A stretch of DNA of 64,000 nucleotides, taken from positions 186,001-250,000 of the forward strand of contig NZ_FOJU01000005.1 in NCBI RefSeq assembly GCF_900111875.1, in the 5' to 3' direction. Positions 18,744 through 29,521 of this stretch are shown here, piece after piece (the stretch's first letter is position 1; each line of letters starts with the position of its first letter). A program made the position numbers and the translations under genes. Source of the DNA: Poseidonocella pacifica. GTDB taxonomy: Bacteria > Pseudomonadota > Alphaproteobacteria > Rhodobacterales > Rhodobacteraceae. The notes under the pieces are model-generated. The model saw nothing but the letters and a program-made list of their open reading frames with translations. It made no database searches and was not told the DNA's origin.

Positions 18744-20360
18744 ATGGCAATCACTTCCGCTAACCAGTTGGAACTTCTGCAGACTGCCGAGGCCGTCGCA
18801 CGAGAAAAGATGATCGACCCCGGCCTTGTGGTCGAGGCCATGGAAGAAAGCCTCGCCCGGGCCGCCAAGAGTCGCTACGGCAGCGAAATGGACATCCGTG
18901 TCGATATCGACCGCAAGACCGGTCGTGCGAAATTCACCCGTGTGCGCACGGTCGTCGAGGATGAGGCACTTGAGAACTATCAAGCCGAACTGACCGTCGA
19001 GCAAGCGAAGCAGTACCTCGCTGAACCGAGCGTCGGGGATCAGTACGTTGAGGAAATCCCGCCCGTGGAAATGGGCCGAATCGCGGCGCAGTCCGCGAAG
19101 CAGGTGATTCTCCAGAAGGTGCGCGAAGCAGAGCGTGACCGTCAGTACGAGGAATTCAAGGATCGGGCCGGCACCATCATCAACGGTGTGGTCAAGCGCG
19201 AGGAATACGGCAACGTCATCGTCGATATCGGTCGTGGCGAAGGCGTACTGCGCCGCAACGAGAAGATCGGCCGCGAGAGCTATCGCCCGAACGACCGTAT
19301 TCGGTGCTTCATCAAGGATGTCCGCCGCGAGGCGCGCGGCCCCCAGATTTTCCTCTCTCGTACCGCGCCTGAATTCATGTCCGAGCTCTTCAAGATGGAA
19401 GTGCCCGAGATCTATGATGGCATCATCGAGATCAAGGCCGTGGCGCGCGACCCCGGAAGCCGCGCCAAGATCGCGGTTATCTCCTACGACGGGTCCATCG
19501 ATCCGGTCGGGGCGTGTGTCGGTATGCGCGGCTCCCGCGTGCAGGCGGTGGTCAATGAGCTTCAGGGCGAGAAAATCGATATCATTCCATGGAATGAAGA
19601 TGTTCCGACCTTCCTCGTGAACGCTCTGCAGCCTGCCGAGGTCACCAAGGTGGTCCTCGATGAAGAGGCTGAGCGTATCGAGGTGGTCGTGCCGGATGAG
19701 CAGCTTTCTCTTGCCATCGGTCGCCGGGGTCAGAACGTGCGGCTCGCCTCGCAACTGACCAACCTCGATATCGACATCATGACCGAGGAAGAGGAATCGG
19801 CACGTCGCCAGAAGGAATTCGAAGAGCGTACACAACTCTTCATGGATACGCTGGACCTTGACGAATTCTTTGCTCAACTTCTGGTGGCCGAAGGCTTCAC
19901 AAGCCTCGAAGAAGTTGCCTATGTCGAAGTCGACGAGCTGCTGGTGATCGACGGCGTCGACGACGACACCGCAAGCGAGCTTCAGGCCCGCGCCCGCGAT
20001 ATCCTCGAGGCACAGGCAAAGGCTGCCCTCGACAAGGCACGTGAGCTTGGCGTAGAGGACAGTCTTATTGAATTCGAGGGGCTGACACCCCAAATGGTGG
20101 AAGCGTTGGCCGAGGATGGGATCAAATCCATCGAGGACTTCGCCACCTGCGCCGATTGGGAACTTGCCGGCGGCTGGACAACGGTCGATGGCGAGCGGGT
20201 CAAGGATGATGGCATTCTGGAAAAGTTCGACGTTTCGCTTGCCGAAGCTCAGAACATGGTCATGACGGCGCGTGTCAGTCTTGGCTGGGTCGATCCTTCC
20301 GAGCTTGAAGCCGAAGGTGCCGAATCCGAAGAAGAAGATGCCGTAGAGGCAGAGGACTGA
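18744..20360 (+). CDS. nusA: Transcription termination/antitermination factor NusA
   Basis: A 538-residue NusA, which binds RNA polymerase and nascent RNA and controls pausing, termination and rRNA antitermination. In order: N-terminal polymerase-binding domain (about 1-125), S1 domain with GTIINGVVKREEYGNVIVDIG (about 140-200), two KH domains (VGMRGSRVQAVVNEL and AIGRRGQNVRLAS), then two acidic helix-hairpin C-terminal repeats and an acidic tail. It may regulate its own leader terminator (inference, as NusA autoregulates this operon in E. coli). It is followed closely by the ylxR-like gene. Confidence 0.97.
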   Translation: MAITSANQLELLQTAEAVAREKMIDPGLVVEAMEESLARAAKSRYGSEMDIRVDIDRKTGRAKFTRVRTVVEDEALENYQAELTVEQAKQYLAEPSVGDQYVEEIPPVEMGRIAAQSAKQVILQKVREAERDRQYEEFKDRAGTIINGVVKREEYGNVIVDIGRGEGVLRRNEKIGRESYRPNDRIRCFIKDVRREARGPQIFLSRTAPEFMSELFKMEVPEIYDGIIEIKAVARDPGSRAKIAVISYDGSIDPVGACVGMRGSRVQAVVNELQGEKIDIIPWNEDVPTFLVNALQPAEVTKVVLDEEAERIEVVVPDEQLSLAIGRRGQNVRLASQLTNLDIDIMTEEEESARRQKEFEERTQLFMDTLDLDEFFAQLLVAEGFTSLEEVAYVEVDELLVIDGVDDDTASELQARARDILEAQAKAALDKARELGVEDSLIEFEGLTPQMVEALAEDGIKSIEDFATCADWELAGGWTTVDGERVKDDGILEKFDVSLAEAQNMVMTARVSLGWVDPSELEAEGAESEEEDAVEAED

Positions 20361-20371
20361 GCGAGGCGGAT

Positions 20372-21007
20372 ATGAGCCGTGGAGGCGCGCGAGACGAGCG
20401 GGCTGATGGTCCGGAGCGGAAATGCATCGCTACGGGCGAGGTGCGTCCTGCGTCGGATCTGATCCGGTTTGTGGTGGGGCCCGACAATCAGATCGTGCCC
20501 GATGTCCGGGGTAAATTGCCCGGACGTGGCATATGGGTCGCGTCTGAACGCGCGGCCCTGAAACAAGCGGTAGAGAAGAAACTCTTTGCCCGCGCAGCCC
20601 GTCAACCCGTCACGATTCCGGATGGGATTGTTGACGAGGTGGAACGCCAGTTGGCGCACCGGGTTGTCGAATTGGTCAGCATGGCGCGCAAATCGGGCGC
20701 TGCTGTGGCTGGATACGAAAAGGTGAAGGACTGGCTCGGCAAGGGACAGGCACGGATCCTACTACAGGCCAGCGACGGCTCGGAGCGGGGCAAGACCCGG
20801 CTCAGCACTCCCCAGGGGGGGCGCTACGTTGGTTGGCTCACGGCTCAGGAGCTTGGATTGGCTTTTGGACGTGAAACTGTGATACATGGCGCGCTTGCGT
20901 CTGGCGGTCTGGCCTCTCGTGTTGTAGAGGAAGCCGCAAGACTTAAGGGCCTGCGCGATATTGACGGCGGGAAAACGCCCGCCGGAAAGGGTAAGACGAC
21001 TAGATGA
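20372..21007 (+). CDS. YlxR-L7Ae fusion RNA-binding protein
   Basis: A 211-residue protein combining two RNA-binding units. Residues 10-95 are a YlxR/DUF448 domain ([24 protein letters not shown]), and residues 95-195 are an L7Ae/L30e-like fold ([27 protein letters not shown]). In alphaproteobacteria this gene regularly sits between nusA and infB, as here. It probably binds structured RNA. The last 4 bases overlap the infB start. A role in translation or in RNase P control is proposed for YlxR relatives, but nothing in the sequence settles it. Confidence 0.9.
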   Translation: MSRGGARDERADGPERKCIATGEVRPASDLIRFVVGPDNQIVPDVRGKLPGRGIWVASERAALKQAVEKKLFARAARQPVTIPDGIVDEVERQLAHRVVELVSMARKSGAAVAGYEKVKDWLGKGQARILLQASDGSERGKTRLSTPQGGRYVGWLTAQELGLAFGRETVIHGALASGGLASRVVEEAARLKGLRDIDGGKTPAGKGKTTR

Positions 21008-23505
21008 GCGATAACGACGGCAAGAAAACATTGGGTCTGCGCGGTCCCCGTTCCGGGAACGTGAAGCAGAGCTTCAGCCATGGCCGCACCAAGAACGTCG
21101 TAGTGGAGACCAAGCGCAAGCGTGTCGTGGTGCCGAAAGCCGCGGCGGGCAAACCTGGCCAAGGTGGTCGCGGTGGTAGCCCTGCAGGCAATCCTTCGAA
21201 TCGGCCCGCTGGAATCACCGACGCGGAAATGGAGCGCCGTCTGAAAGCGCTTCAGGCTGCCAAGGCGCGTGAAGTCGAAGAAGAAGCGGCCCGCGCGGCC
21301 GATGAAAAGGCCCGCGCGGAAGACCGCGAGCGCCGCCGTGCCGAGCACGAACAGAAAGAGCGCGAACAGCGCGAAGCGGAAGAGCGCGCCAAGGCCAAGG
21401 CCGAGGAAGAAGCGCGAGTTGCTCGCGAGGCTGCGGAAGCTGCGAAGCGAGCGGCCGCCCCTGCGGAAGAACCCGCAGCAGCAGCCCCGTCCGCGCCGCG
21501 CGCAACCAAGCCTGCGCCCTCCGCATCGCCAACGTCTCCCCGCAAGGCGGAGCGTGAACGCGAAGAGCGTGGCCGCAGTGTCAAACGTGGTGGAGATGCC
21601 GGTCGCCGTTCGGGCAAGCTCACTCTGAACCAAGCCCTTTCGGGTGGTGAAGGTGGACGCCAGAAATCTCTGGCCGCGATGAAGCGCAAGCAAGAGCGTG
21701 CGCGTCAGAAGGCCATGGGCGGAGCGCGGGAACGCGAAAAGGTTATCCGCGACGTGCAATTGCCCGAAGCGATCACGGTTGGCGAACTCGCGAACCGGAT
21801 GGCGGAACGGGTGGCCGACGTCGTGAAGTCGCTCATGCAGAGCGGTATAATGGTCACGCAGAACCAGACGATCGATGCAGACACTGCTGAACTCGTGATC
21901 GAGGAATTCGGTCACCGGGTTACGCGGGTCTCTGATTCTGATGTCGAAGACGTCATCGAATCCAAGGTCGACAACGACGAAGATCTGGCACCGCGCCCCC
22001 CGGTCATCACGATCATGGGCCACGTTGACCACGGCAAGACCTCGCTGCTGGACAGGATTCGCAACGCGAAGGTCGTTGCAGGCGAAGCCGGCGGCATCAC
22101 GCAGCATATCGGTGCTTATCAGGTTGAGACCGAAAGCGGCTCCATCCTGACGTTCCTAGACACACCGGGCCATGCGGCGTTTACGTCGATGCGGTCGCGC
22201 GGTGCTCAGGTGACGGATATCGTGGTTCTGGTCGTGGCGGCGGACGATGCTGTCATGCCGCAGACGATCGAAGCCATCAACCACGCGAAAGCGGCCCAAG
22301 TGCCGATGATCGTGGCGATCAACAAGGTCGACAAACCGTCTGCTGACCCCAACAAGGTCCGTACCGCGCTGCTTCAGCATGAAGTGGTCGTGGAGGCGAT
22401 GTCGGGTGATGTTCAGGATGTCGAAGTCTCGGCGATGACGGGGCAGGGCATTGATGAATTGCTCGAATCCATTGCGCTTCAGGCCGAAATCCTCGAGCTG
22501 AAGGCGAATCCGGGTCGGAATGCCGAAGGCGCGGTGATCGAAGCTCAGCTTGACGTTGGCCGGGGTCCCGTCGCGACGGTACTGGTTCAGCGCGGCACCC
22601 TTCGCCAAGGCGATATCTTCGTCGTGGGCGAGCAATGGGGTAAGGTTCGCGCTCTGATGAACGATCGTGGCGAGCGGGTAAAAGAAGCCGGTCCTTCGGT
22701 ACCTGTGGAGGTTCTTGGCCTCAACGGGACGCCGGAAGCGGGCGACGTGCTCAACGTGGTCGAGACAGAAGCGCAGGCGCGCGAGATTGCGAACTATCGT
22801 GAGCAGGCGGCGAAAGACAAACGCGCTGCTGCAGGTGCGGCGACCACGCTGGATCAGTTGCTTGCGAAGGCCAAGGAAGACGAGAACGTCAAGGAATTGC
22901 CAATTCTGGTTAAAGCTGACGTTCAAGGTTCCGCCGAGGCGATCGTCCAAGCGATGGAGAAGATCGGCAATGACGAGGTGCGCGTGCGCGTGCTGCACTA
23001 TGGTGTTGGCGCGATCACGGAAACCGATGTCGGCCTTGCTGAAGCGTCCGGAGCGCCAGTCATCGGCTTCAACGTACGTGCCAACGCATCCGCGCGGAAT
23101 ACTGCGAACCAGAAGGGTGTGGAGATCCGCTACTACAGCGTCATCTATGACCTCGTAGACGACGTGAAAGCTGCGGCTTCCGGCCTACTCTCTGCGGAGA
23201 TCCGCGAGACATTCATCGGCTATGCGCAGATCAAGGAGGTCTTCAAGGTCTCCAACGTCGGCAAGGTCGCAGGGTGTCTGGTCACCGAGGGTGTCGCACG
23301 TCGTTCAGCGGGCGTTCGCCTGCTCCGCGACGATGTGGTTGTCCACGAGGGCACGCTCAAGACGCTCAAGCGCTTCAAGGATGAGGTTGCCGAAGTGCAG
23401 TCAGGTCAGGAATGCGGGATGGCGTTCGAGAACTACGATGATATTCGTCCCAACGATGTCATCGAGATCTTTGAGCGGCAGGAGGTCGAGCGCGCGCTCG
23501 ACTGA
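21004..23505 (+). CDS. infB: Translation initiation factor IF-2
   Basis: An 833-residue IF-2, the GTPase that places initiator fMet-tRNA on the 30S subunit. A highly charged, repetitive Lys/Glu/Arg/Ala region (about 70-250) is followed by the GTPase domain with G1 GHVDHGKT, G3 DTPGHAAF and G4 NKVDKP. Domains II, III and the C-terminal fMet-tRNA-binding part follow and end in [11 protein letters not shown]. The start overlaps the preceding gene (ATGA). The long low-complexity N-terminal region is normal for the alphaproteobacterial form. A strong terminator closes the operon. Confidence 0.97.
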   Translation: MSDNDGKKTLGLRGPRSGNVKQSFSHGRTKNVVVETKRKRVVVPKAAAGKPGQGGRGGSPAGNPSNRPAGITDAEMERRLKALQAAKAREVEEEAARAADEKARAEDRERRRAEHEQKEREQREAEERAKAKAEEEARVAREAAEAAKRAAAPAEEPAAAAPSAPRATKPAPSASPTSPRKAEREREERGRSVKRGGDAGRRSGKLTLNQALSGGEGGRQKSLAAMKRKQERARQKAMGGAREREKVIRDVQLPEAITVGELANRMAERVADVVKSLMQSGIMVTQNQTIDADTAELVIEEFGHRVTRVSDSDVEDVIESKVDNDEDLAPRPPVITIMGHVDHGKTSLLDRIRNAKVVAGEAGGITQHIGAYQVETESGSILTFLDTPGHAAFTSMRSRGAQVTDIVVLVVAADDAVMPQTIEAINHAKAAQVPMIVAINKVDKPSADPNKVRTALLQHEVVVEAMSGDVQDVEVSAMTGQGIDELLESIALQAEILELKANPGRNAEGAVIEAQLDVGRGPVATVLVQRGTLRQGDIFVVGEQWGKVRALMNDRGERVKEAGPSVPVEVLGLNGTPEAGDVLNVVETEAQAREIANYREQAAKDKRAAAGAATTLDQLLAKAKEDENVKELPILVKADVQGSAEAIVQAMEKIGNDEVRVRVLHYGVGAITETDVGLAEASGAPVIGFNVRANASARNTANQKGVEIRYYSVIYDLVDDVKAAASGLLSAEIRETFIGYAQIKEVFKVSNVGKVAGCLVTEGVARRSAGVRLLRDDVVVHEGTLKTLKRFKDEVAEVQSGQECGMAFENYDDIRPNDVIEIFERQEVERALD

Positions 23506-23523
23506 TCCTCCTGGCGACGAAAA

Positions 23524-23564
23524 GAAAAAGGGGATGGCATGTGATGTGCCATCCCCTTTTTGTT
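23524..23564 (+). terminator. Rho-independent terminator after infB
   Basis: AAAAAGGGGATGGCA pairs with TGCCATCCCCTTTTT around a short TGTGATG loop, and the T-run follows. It lies 18 bases after the infB stop and closes rimP-nusA-ylxR-infB. The stem has A/T runs at both sides, so it may also stop transcripts of the minus-strand gene at 23641. Confidence 0.88.
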
Positions 23565-23640
23565 GAATTTAGCGCGGACTGAACCCATTATTCGTTCCGG
23601 CAGCGAGTGAGTACCGGAGTCAGGTCGTTGCCTATTTTCT

Positions 23641-23781
23641 TCAGGCTGCTTTCGCGGTCGCGACTGGGCGACCAGTATAGAGCCTAGACCCCACACGAAC
23701 GACGATATTTCCGTTATCCAGTGATCTCACCAGAAGTCCCTGGACCGAGACACATGTTCCGATTGCGATTGTCTTGACCAT
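23641..23781 (-). CDS. Probable small protein of 46 residues, unknown function
   Basis: A 46-codon ORF in an otherwise empty region, with AGGGGAAA just before ATG 23781. The product begins MVKTIAIGTCVSVQG and ends TAKAA. It has a short beta-rich pattern with alternating valines (NIVVRVGSRLYTG), one cysteine (C10), a basic charge and no signal peptide. The stop is 77 bases from the infB terminator, which it would share. Coding evidence is the good ribosome-binding site and the non-random composition. I cannot compare it with databases here. It may be regulatory, or the 46 codons may be chance. Confidence 0.5.
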   Translation of the reverse strand: MVKTIAIGTCVSVQGLLVRSLDNGNIVVRVGSRLYTGRPVATAKAA

Positions 23782-23908
23782 TGTTTTCCCCTGTGCGCCT
23801 TGCCGCATGATGTTACTTAATATTCATGGACCGGTAACGTTAAGTTTAAAATTCAGACTTTCGGGTGAAATAAATGGCAAGTTGCATATAGCAGCGGTTT
23901 TCCGCCTA

Positions 23909-24307
23909 TCAAAGCCAGTCGCGTAAAACGGGTATTAAGGGAATGTCTGCGGGGGGCATGGGGTAGTTGCGCAGATCCTGCGCATACGCCCATTTAAGTA
24001 CCTGATTTTCGCGTGGCACCGGCGTTCCGGTCCAACGTCTACAGGCGAACAGAGGCATCAGAAGGTGAAACGATTCGTAGCTGTGACTGGCGAAGGTCAG
24101 CGGGGCGAGACAACTTTGCCAGGTTTCGATCCCCAACTCCTCATGCAACTCTCGGATGAGTGCCGCTTCCGGCGTCTCGTCCGCCTCTACCTTACCCCCG
24201 GGGAACTCCCACAGTCCGGCCATGGACTTTCCCTCGGGGCGCTGCGCGATCAGGACGCGCCCGTCCGCGTCGATCAGGGCGACCGCCGAGACGAGCACCG
24301 TTTTCAC
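23909..24307 (-). CDS. MutT-like NUDIX hydrolase (8-oxo-dGTP diphosphatase type)
   Basis: A 132-residue NUDIX hydrolase. The Nudix box (about 38-60, GKVEADETPEAAL-RELHEELGI) is complete with its E-R-E-x-x-EE pattern. Such MutT proteins clear 8-oxo-dGTP from the nucleotide pool and so prevent A-to-C transversions. The C-terminal half has the LPLFACRRWTG-like strand usual for MutT. I start it at GTG 24307, which overlaps the argJ stop by 4 bases (GTGA). An ATG further out would extend into argJ. Linkage to argJ is common in this group. Confidence 0.88.
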   Translation of the reverse strand: MKTVLVSAVALIDADGRVLIAQRPEGKSMAGLWEFPGGKVEADETPEAALIRELHEELGIETWQSCLAPLTFASHSYESFHLLMPLFACRRWTGTPVPRENQVLKWAYAQDLRNYPMPPADIPLIPVLRDWL

Positions 24308-25533
24308 GAGCGGTAGTCCGCGTTGATATCGATATATCCGTGGGTCAGATCGCAGGTCCAAACCGTCGCGGACCCGTCCCCAAGCCCGAGATCGACACGT
24401 ATCAGGATATTTTGTTCCTTCATGTGCGCCGCTGCATCGGCCTCTTGATACTCAGGTGAAACCCAGCCCTTTTCCGCGATCAACGTATCGCCGAACCAGA
24501 TGGACAGAAGGTCGCGATCTGCGGCTGCGCCGGATTTGCCGATTGCCATCACAACGCGGCCCCAGTTGGGGTCCTGTCCGGCGATTGCGGTCTTTACGAG
24601 CGGGGAATTGGCGATCGCCATGGCATGGGTCTTGGCATCGGACGGGGAGGCCGCTCCGGAAACCTGAATTTCGACGAACTTGGTCGCGCCTTCGCCGTCG
24701 CGGACGACCTGTTGTGCAAGATCAAGCATCACCCCGTGCAGTGCGTCACAGAACGGACCCTCGCTCTCACCCACGGCCACACCTGATGCACCGGTTGCCG
24801 CAAGTATAAGGGTGTCAGAGGTTGAAGTGTCGCTGTCGACGGTGATGCAGTTGAAAGTCCGGTCCGTCAGGTCCGATAGCATCTGCTGCAGTAGAGGTTG
24901 TGGCACCTCGGCATCCGTGAAGATGTACACGAGCATCGTCGCCATATCCGGCGCAATCATTCCGGAGCCCTTTGCGATTCCCGCGATCTTCACCGTCCCG
25001 CCGGGAAGGGTAACCTCCGCGGTGGCGCCTTTCGGAAAGGTGTCGGTGGTCATGATAGCGCGCGCAGCATCGGCGATGCCATCCGCCGTGAGACCGCCGT
25101 GCAACTCTGCCAGTCGGCAGGTGATACGCTCGGCGTTCAGTAGCTCGCCGATGACCCCGGTAGAGGATGTGAAGACGCGGTCCTGCGCAATGCCGAGTTC
25201 GCGCGCCACGCTGGCCGTAACGTCCTCCACGGCCTCGACCCCGCGCGTACCGGTAAAGGCATTGGCGTTGCCTGCGTTGACGAGGATCGCCGCTCCGTCT
25301 CCATTGGCACGGCCCAGCTTGGCCTGACAGTCGAGTACAGGGGCGGACCGGGTCGCAGACCGGGTGAAGGTGCCTGCAATGGCCGTGCCGGGCTGTAGGG
25401 CCGCAAGCATGACGTCCCTGCGGCCCTTGTAGCGCACCCCTGCCTCTACCGAAGCGAAACGGACGCCGGCGATCTGCGGCAGGTCAGGAAACCGCGGCGG
25501 TGCCAGCGGCGATACAGGCAAGGATTTGGCCAT
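24304..25533 (-). CDS. argJ: Bifunctional glutamate N-acetyltransferase / amino-acid N-acetyltransferase
   Basis: A 409-residue ArgJ, which recycles the acetyl group from N-acetylornithine to glutamate and, in bifunctional forms, also uses acetyl-CoA in arginine synthesis. The precursor self-cleaves into two chains before the nucleophile T199, visible in PDMATML. The preceding KGSGMIAPD and the TSSTGVIGE and NAGNANAFTG motifs are typical. GGAGG precedes ATG 25533. It is followed by the NUDIX gene with a 4-base overlap. The parvulin gene lies 18 bases upstream on the same strand. Confidence 0.96.
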   Translation of the reverse strand: MAKSLPVSPLAPPRFPDLPQIAGVRFASVEAGVRYKGRRDVMLAALQPGTAIAGTFTRSATRSAPVLDCQAKLGRANGDGAAILVNAGNANAFTGTRGVEAVEDVTASVARELGIAQDRVFTSSTGVIGELLNAERITCRLAELHGGLTADGIADAARAIMTTDTFPKGATAEVTLPGGTVKIAGIAKGSGMIAPDMATMLVYIFTDAEVPQPLLQQMLSDLTDRTFNCITVDSDTSTSDTLILAATGASGVAVGESEGPFCDALHGVMLDLAQQVVRDGEGATKFVEIQVSGAASPSDAKTHAMAIANSPLVKTAIAGQDPNWGRVVMAIGKSGAAADRDLLSIWFGDTLIAEKGWVSPEYQEADAAAHMKEQNILIRVDLGLGDGSATVWTCDLTHGYIDINADYRS

Positions 25534-25551
25534 GAAGACCTCCGTCAAAGA

Positions 25552-26415
25552 TCAGTTATCAACCAGCGAGTAGTCCGTGATCAACGCAGGGTCGATCCCC
25601 TCGGCTGCCTCCGTGGTAACCTCTGTCGACTCGCGCAGTTCGTCGAGGCCTTTCTGGAGCGCCTCCTGACGAAGTTTCTCCATTATGTTTGCCCGGACGC
25701 TTTCGAGAGGCGGTACGTCAGAGGTGCGCGTTTCATTGAGCATGATGACATGCCAGCCGAACTGAGTTTGGATCGGCCCGCCGATTTCGCCGGGAGCGAG
25801 CGCTTTTACGGCCTCCTGAAACGGCTCGACCATGGCGCCGTTACCGAACCAGCCAAGGCTCCCGCCATTCGGACCGGACGGGCCAGTGGATCGGGCCCGG
25901 GCCACTTCGGCGAATTGGGCGCCGCCGTCGAGTTCCTCGCGGACCTGCTGCGCCTCTTCTTCGGTTTCGAGCAAGATGTGCGAAGCGTTGTATTCCGGGG
26001 CCGCGCCATTGGCGACGTATTCCGATTGATAGGCCGCCTCGATGGCTTCCACGGTCAGGGCCTCGCCGATAATGCGTTCGGCAACTTCGTTGGCCAGCAT
26101 TGAGCGCTCTTCGTTCTCAAGTGAGAATTTGACGAAGGCCGGCTGATCCCCCTCAAAGGTCTGGGCCAGCAGGGCCTGTTGCACCAACTGGTCGAGAATG
26201 CCTTGGAACAGCACGTTCCCGGGAAGTTCGCGATACTGGTCGGGAAGGCGCGCGTGCAGCAAGACCATGTGGCCGAGTGTGATTTCTGTCTCGCCAACTT
26301 TAGCCACGACGGTGTTCGCATCCGGAGCTTCGCTTTGCTCATCCTGAGCGCTCACAGCGGTCGAAAGCAGGGTCGCTGACAGCAATGCGGCAGTCAGGCT
26401 GCGGGGGAAATTCAT
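25552..26415 (-). CDS. Periplasmic parvulin-type peptidyl-prolyl isomerase
   Basis: A 287-residue secreted foldase. A Sec signal peptide (about 1-23, ending SAQ) is followed by an N-terminal helical part (about 50-135) and one parvulin domain (about 140-228), with the [19 protein letters not shown] and FGWHVIML signatures. A charged C-terminal region follows. It should help outer-membrane or periplasmic proteins fold, as PpiD, SurA and PrsA do. It is transcribed divergently from secA, a secretion motor, so shared control is plausible. A promoter overlapping that of secA lies upstream. Confidence 0.88.
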   Translation of the reverse strand: MNFPRSLTAALLSATLLSTAVSAQDEQSEAPDANTVVAKVGETEITLGHMVLLHARLPDQYRELPGNVLFQGILDQLVQQALLAQTFEGDQPAFVKFSLENEERSMLANEVAERIIGEALTVEAIEAAYQSEYVANGAAPEYNASHILLETEEEAQQVREELDGGAQFAEVARARSTGPSGPNGGSLGWFGNGAMVEPFQEAVKALAPGEIGGPIQTQFGWHVIMLNETRTSDVPPLESVRANIMEKLRQEALQKGLDELRESTEVTTEAAEGIDPALITDYSLVDN

Positions 26416-26460
26416 GCGGGACGTCCTCTTCGGGTTTCAGGCCATACAGGGTGCACGGCG

Positions 26461-26489
26461 TTGACACTCATATGCAGGCCCCTTACATC
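26461..26489 (+). promoter_or_regulatory. Sigma-70 promoter of secA
   Basis: TTGACA (26461-26466), 17 bases, TACATC (26484-26489). The first hexamer is the consensus, and the gene start at 26608 leaves a leader of about 110 nt. Confidence 0.6.
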
Positions 26490-26495
26490 GCTCAA
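26467..26495 (-). promoter_or_regulatory. Divergent promoter of the parvulin gene
   Basis: On the minus strand: TTGAGC (plus 26490-26495), 17 bases, TATGAG (plus 26467-26472). It overlaps the secA promoter almost entirely, so one polymerase may exclude the other. Confidence 0.4.
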
Positions 26496-26607
26496 GTCGG
26501 GCAGCTTGGGGCCGCTTGCGACCTTTTCTATGGGGCGCACTCCTTCCAAGCAAGCAGATGCCGGACACGACTTTGTAATAGCCGGAAGACATTGGGGCGG
26601 AGACAGT

Positions 26608-29307
26608 ATGCTGGGTATCGGAACGCTGACCAGAAAGGTGTTCGGCACGCCGAACGACCGCAAAGTAAAGGTCACCCGCCCGCTGGTCGAACAGATCAAC
26701 GCTCTGGAGCCGGAATTCGCGGCGCTTGACGACGACGGCCTGAAAGCCAAGACCGAAGAGTTTCGCAAGCGGATCGAAGGCGGCGAGAGCCTTGATGATC
26801 TGTTGCCCGAAGCCTTTGCCAACTGCCGTGAAGGAGCCCGCAGAGCGCTTGGCCTTCGCGCCTTTGACGTGCAGCTCATGGGCGGTATCTTCCTGCACCA
26901 GGGAAATATCGCGGAGATGAAGACCGGGGAGGGCAAGACCCTCGTCGCGACTTTCCCCGCATATCTCAATGCGCTGAGCGGTAAGGGCGTGCATATCGTC
27001 ACGGTCAACGACTATCTCGCCAAGCGCGATGCGGAGTGGATGAGCAAGGTCTATGCCGCGCTCGGACTCACAACAGGTGTCGTCTATCCGCAGCAACCAG
27101 CGGCAGAGAAGGCCGAGGCCTATGCCTCAGACATTACCTATGCCACGAACAATGAGCTTGGTTTCGACTATCTGCGCGACAATATGAAATCCAAGCTGTC
27201 GGATATGGCGCAGCGCGGGCACAATTTCGCGATTGTCGACGAGGTGGATTCGATCCTGATCGATGAGGCCCGAACGCCGCTTATCATTTCCGGCCCCGCG
27301 CAGGATCGCAGTGAACTCTATGTCTCGGTTGATCGCCTCATTCCCGAGCTGACAGAAGAACACTACGCGATTGATGAGAAGACCCGGAACGTCACGTTTA
27401 CCGATGACGGCAACGAGTTTCTCGAACAACAACTGCATGCCCGCGGCCTCCTGCCAGAAGAGCAGAGCCTCTATGATCCCGAAAGCACGACCATCGTTCA
27501 CCACGTGAACCAGGGTCTTCGCGCGCACAAGCTGTTCCAGAAGGACAAGGATTACATCGTCCGGGGTGATGACGTCGTGCTCATTGATGAATTCACCGGG
27601 CGGATGATGTCGGGTCGGCGCTTGTCGGATGGGTTGCACCAAGCAATCGAAGCGAAAGAAAGCTGCACCATCCAGCCCGAGAACGTGACTCTCGCCTCTG
27701 TCACCTTCCAGAACTATTTCCGCCTCTACAACAAGCTCGCCGGTATGACCGGGACTGCCTCTACCGAAGCTGAGGAATTCTCCGAGATCTACGGGCTGGG
27801 TGTGGTCGAAGTGCCCACCAACCGCCCCATCGCCCGCAAGGACGAAGATGACGCGGTGTATCGTACAGGCCGTGAAAAGTACGAGGCGATTGTTGAGGCG
27901 ATCAAGGAAGCCAATGCAAAGGGTCAGCCGGTTCTGGTGGGCACGACCTCCATTGAGAAATCCGAGTCCCTCTCGAAATTGCTGACCGATGCGGGTGTGC
28001 CGCACAATGTTCTCAATGCACGTCAGCATGAGAAAGAAGCAGAGATCGTCGCGGAAGCCGGCAAGATCGGCGCCGTTACCATCGCCACCAACATGGCAGG
28101 CCGCGGAACAGACATTCAACTGGGCGGCAATGTCGAGATGAAGGTCTTCGACGCGCTCGGGGCCGATCCCGAGGCGAACCCGGACGAGATCCGCGCCCGT
28201 ATCGAGGCAGAGCATGCAGATGAAAAAGCGCGTGTGCTTGAGGCAGGCGGGCTTTTCGTACTGGCCACGGAACGCCATGAATCCCGCCGCATCGACAACC
28301 AGCTTCGCGGTCGTTCGGGGCGTCAGGGGGATCCGGGGCGCTCCGCCTTCTTCCTGTCCCTTGAAGATGATCTGATGCGTATCTTCGGGTCCGAGCGGCT
28401 CGACAAGGTGCTCTCGTCTTTGGGGCTCAAGGAAGGCGAAGCCATCGTGCACCCGTGGGTGAACAAGTCTCTGGAACGAGCGCAGGCGAAGGTCGAGGGG
28501 CGCAACTTCGACATTCGCAAGCAACTCCTGAAGTTCGACGATGTGATGAATGACCAGCGCAAGGTGGTCTTCAGCCAACGACGTGACATCATGGAGGCCG
28601 ACAACCTCACAGAGATCGTGACAGACATGCGCGATCAGGTGATAGACGACCTGATTGAAACCTACATGCCGCCAAAGACCTATGCGGATCAGTGGGATAC
28701 CGAAGGGTTCTATGCCGCCTGCATTGAGAAACTGGGTCTTGATGTGCCGATCATTGCCTGGGCCAAGGAGGATGGTGTCGATGATGAGATCATTGCCGAG
28801 CGCCTGACCGAGGCCTCGGATGAGATGCTCGCCGAGAAGGCTGCGGCCTTTGGGCCGGAAACGATGCGCAACATCGAAAAGCAGATCATTCTCCAGACGA
28901 TCGACCAGAAATGGCGCGAGCATCTGCTGACACTGGAGCATCTCCGCTCTGTCGTGGGCTTCCGAGGGTATGCACAACGCGATCCGCTCAACGAGTACAA
29001 GACAGAAGCCTTCCAACTCTTCGAGAGTATGCTCGATTCACTCCGTGAGCAGGTTACCCAGCAGATCGCGCAGATCCGCCCGATGACCGAAGAAGAGCAG
29101 CAGCGGATGATGGACCAACTCCGTGCCCAGCAGGCTCAGTTCGAAGCCGCGGCGAAGGATCCCGGCGATGCAGTTCCTGTCGCAGAGGCTGCTGCGGCGG
29201 GGTTTGACGAAAACGACCCCACAACATGGGGTAATCCCGGCCGGAACGAGCTTTGCCCCTGCGGCTCCGGTAAGAAATTCAAGCATTGTCATGGGCGGTT
29301 GGCCTAA
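26608..29307 (+). CDS. secA: Preprotein translocase ATPase SecA
   Basis: An 899-residue SecA, the ATP-driven motor that pushes preproteins through SecYEG. Walker A is at GEGKT (107-111), preceded by the [10 protein letters not shown] stretch, with the [11 protein letters not shown] box further on. The C-terminus ends with a SEC-C zinc motif ([17 protein letters not shown]) that binds SecB. I start it at ATG 26608 because GGCGGAG sits just upstream. The ORF continues to 26461, but this part has no family resemblance and overlaps the promoter. Confidence 0.97.
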   Translation: MLGIGTLTRKVFGTPNDRKVKVTRPLVEQINALEPEFAALDDDGLKAKTEEFRKRIEGGESLDDLLPEAFANCREGARRALGLRAFDVQLMGGIFLHQGNIAEMKTGEGKTLVATFPAYLNALSGKGVHIVTVNDYLAKRDAEWMSKVYAALGLTTGVVYPQQPAAEKAEAYASDITYATNNELGFDYLRDNMKSKLSDMAQRGHNFAIVDEVDSILIDEARTPLIISGPAQDRSELYVSVDRLIPELTEEHYAIDEKTRNVTFTDDGNEFLEQQLHARGLLPEEQSLYDPESTTIVHHVNQGLRAHKLFQKDKDYIVRGDDVVLIDEFTGRMMSGRRLSDGLHQAIEAKESCTIQPENVTLASVTFQNYFRLYNKLAGMTGTASTEAEEFSEIYGLGVVEVPTNRPIARKDEDDAVYRTGREKYEAIVEAIKEANAKGQPVLVGTTSIEKSESLSKLLTDAGVPHNVLNARQHEKEAEIVAEAGKIGAVTIATNMAGRGTDIQLGGNVEMKVFDALGADPEANPDEIRARIEAEHADEKARVLEAGGLFVLATERHESRRIDNQLRGRSGRQGDPGRSAFFLSLEDDLMRIFGSERLDKVLSSLGLKEGEAIVHPWVNKSLERAQAKVEGRNFDIRKQLLKFDDVMNDQRKVVFSQRRDIMEADNLTEIVTDMRDQVIDDLIETYMPPKTYADQWDTEGFYAACIEKLGLDVPIIAWAKEDGVDDEIIAERLTEASDEMLAEKAAAFGPETMRNIEKQIILQTIDQKWREHLLTLEHLRSVVGFRGYAQRDPLNEYKTEAFQLFESMLDSLREQVTQQIAQIRPMTEEEQQRMMDQLRAQQAQFEAAAKDPGDAVPVAEAAAAGFDENDPTTWGNPGRNELCPCGSGKKFKHCHGRLA

Positions 29308-29521
29308 TCCGCCAACTGTTCCCGCAGGACGGTAGCGGGGCCTCAGACGGGGCTCCGCAATTCGCGGGCAGGGCTTTCGCTGGGTCTTGCCGGTGCGATC
29401 TAGGTGGGGCTCACAGCGTTCACCCCCAAAATCATTTCTGCCTTTGGACGAGGACGTATTGAGTATCTATGCGGATACCTCCCGCCCGGTGAGTATCATT
29501 CAGGTACCGCTGGGTGGTGAA

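Noticed and set aside
18495-20093. 532-codon ORF opposite nusA
   Set aside because: It is an antisense shadow of nusA and rimP codons, without motifs.
20845-22107. 420-codon ORF opposite infB and ylxR
   Set aside because: It is a shadow of the repetitive Lys/Glu/Arg part of IF-2.
26461-26607. N-terminal extension of SecA to 26461
   Set aside because: The extra 49 codons include the promoter and match no SecA family sequence. ATG 26608 has the ribosome site.
27127-29016. 629-codon ORF opposite secA
   Set aside because: It is antisense to a certain gene, with no plausible start region and low-complexity, shadow-like sequence.
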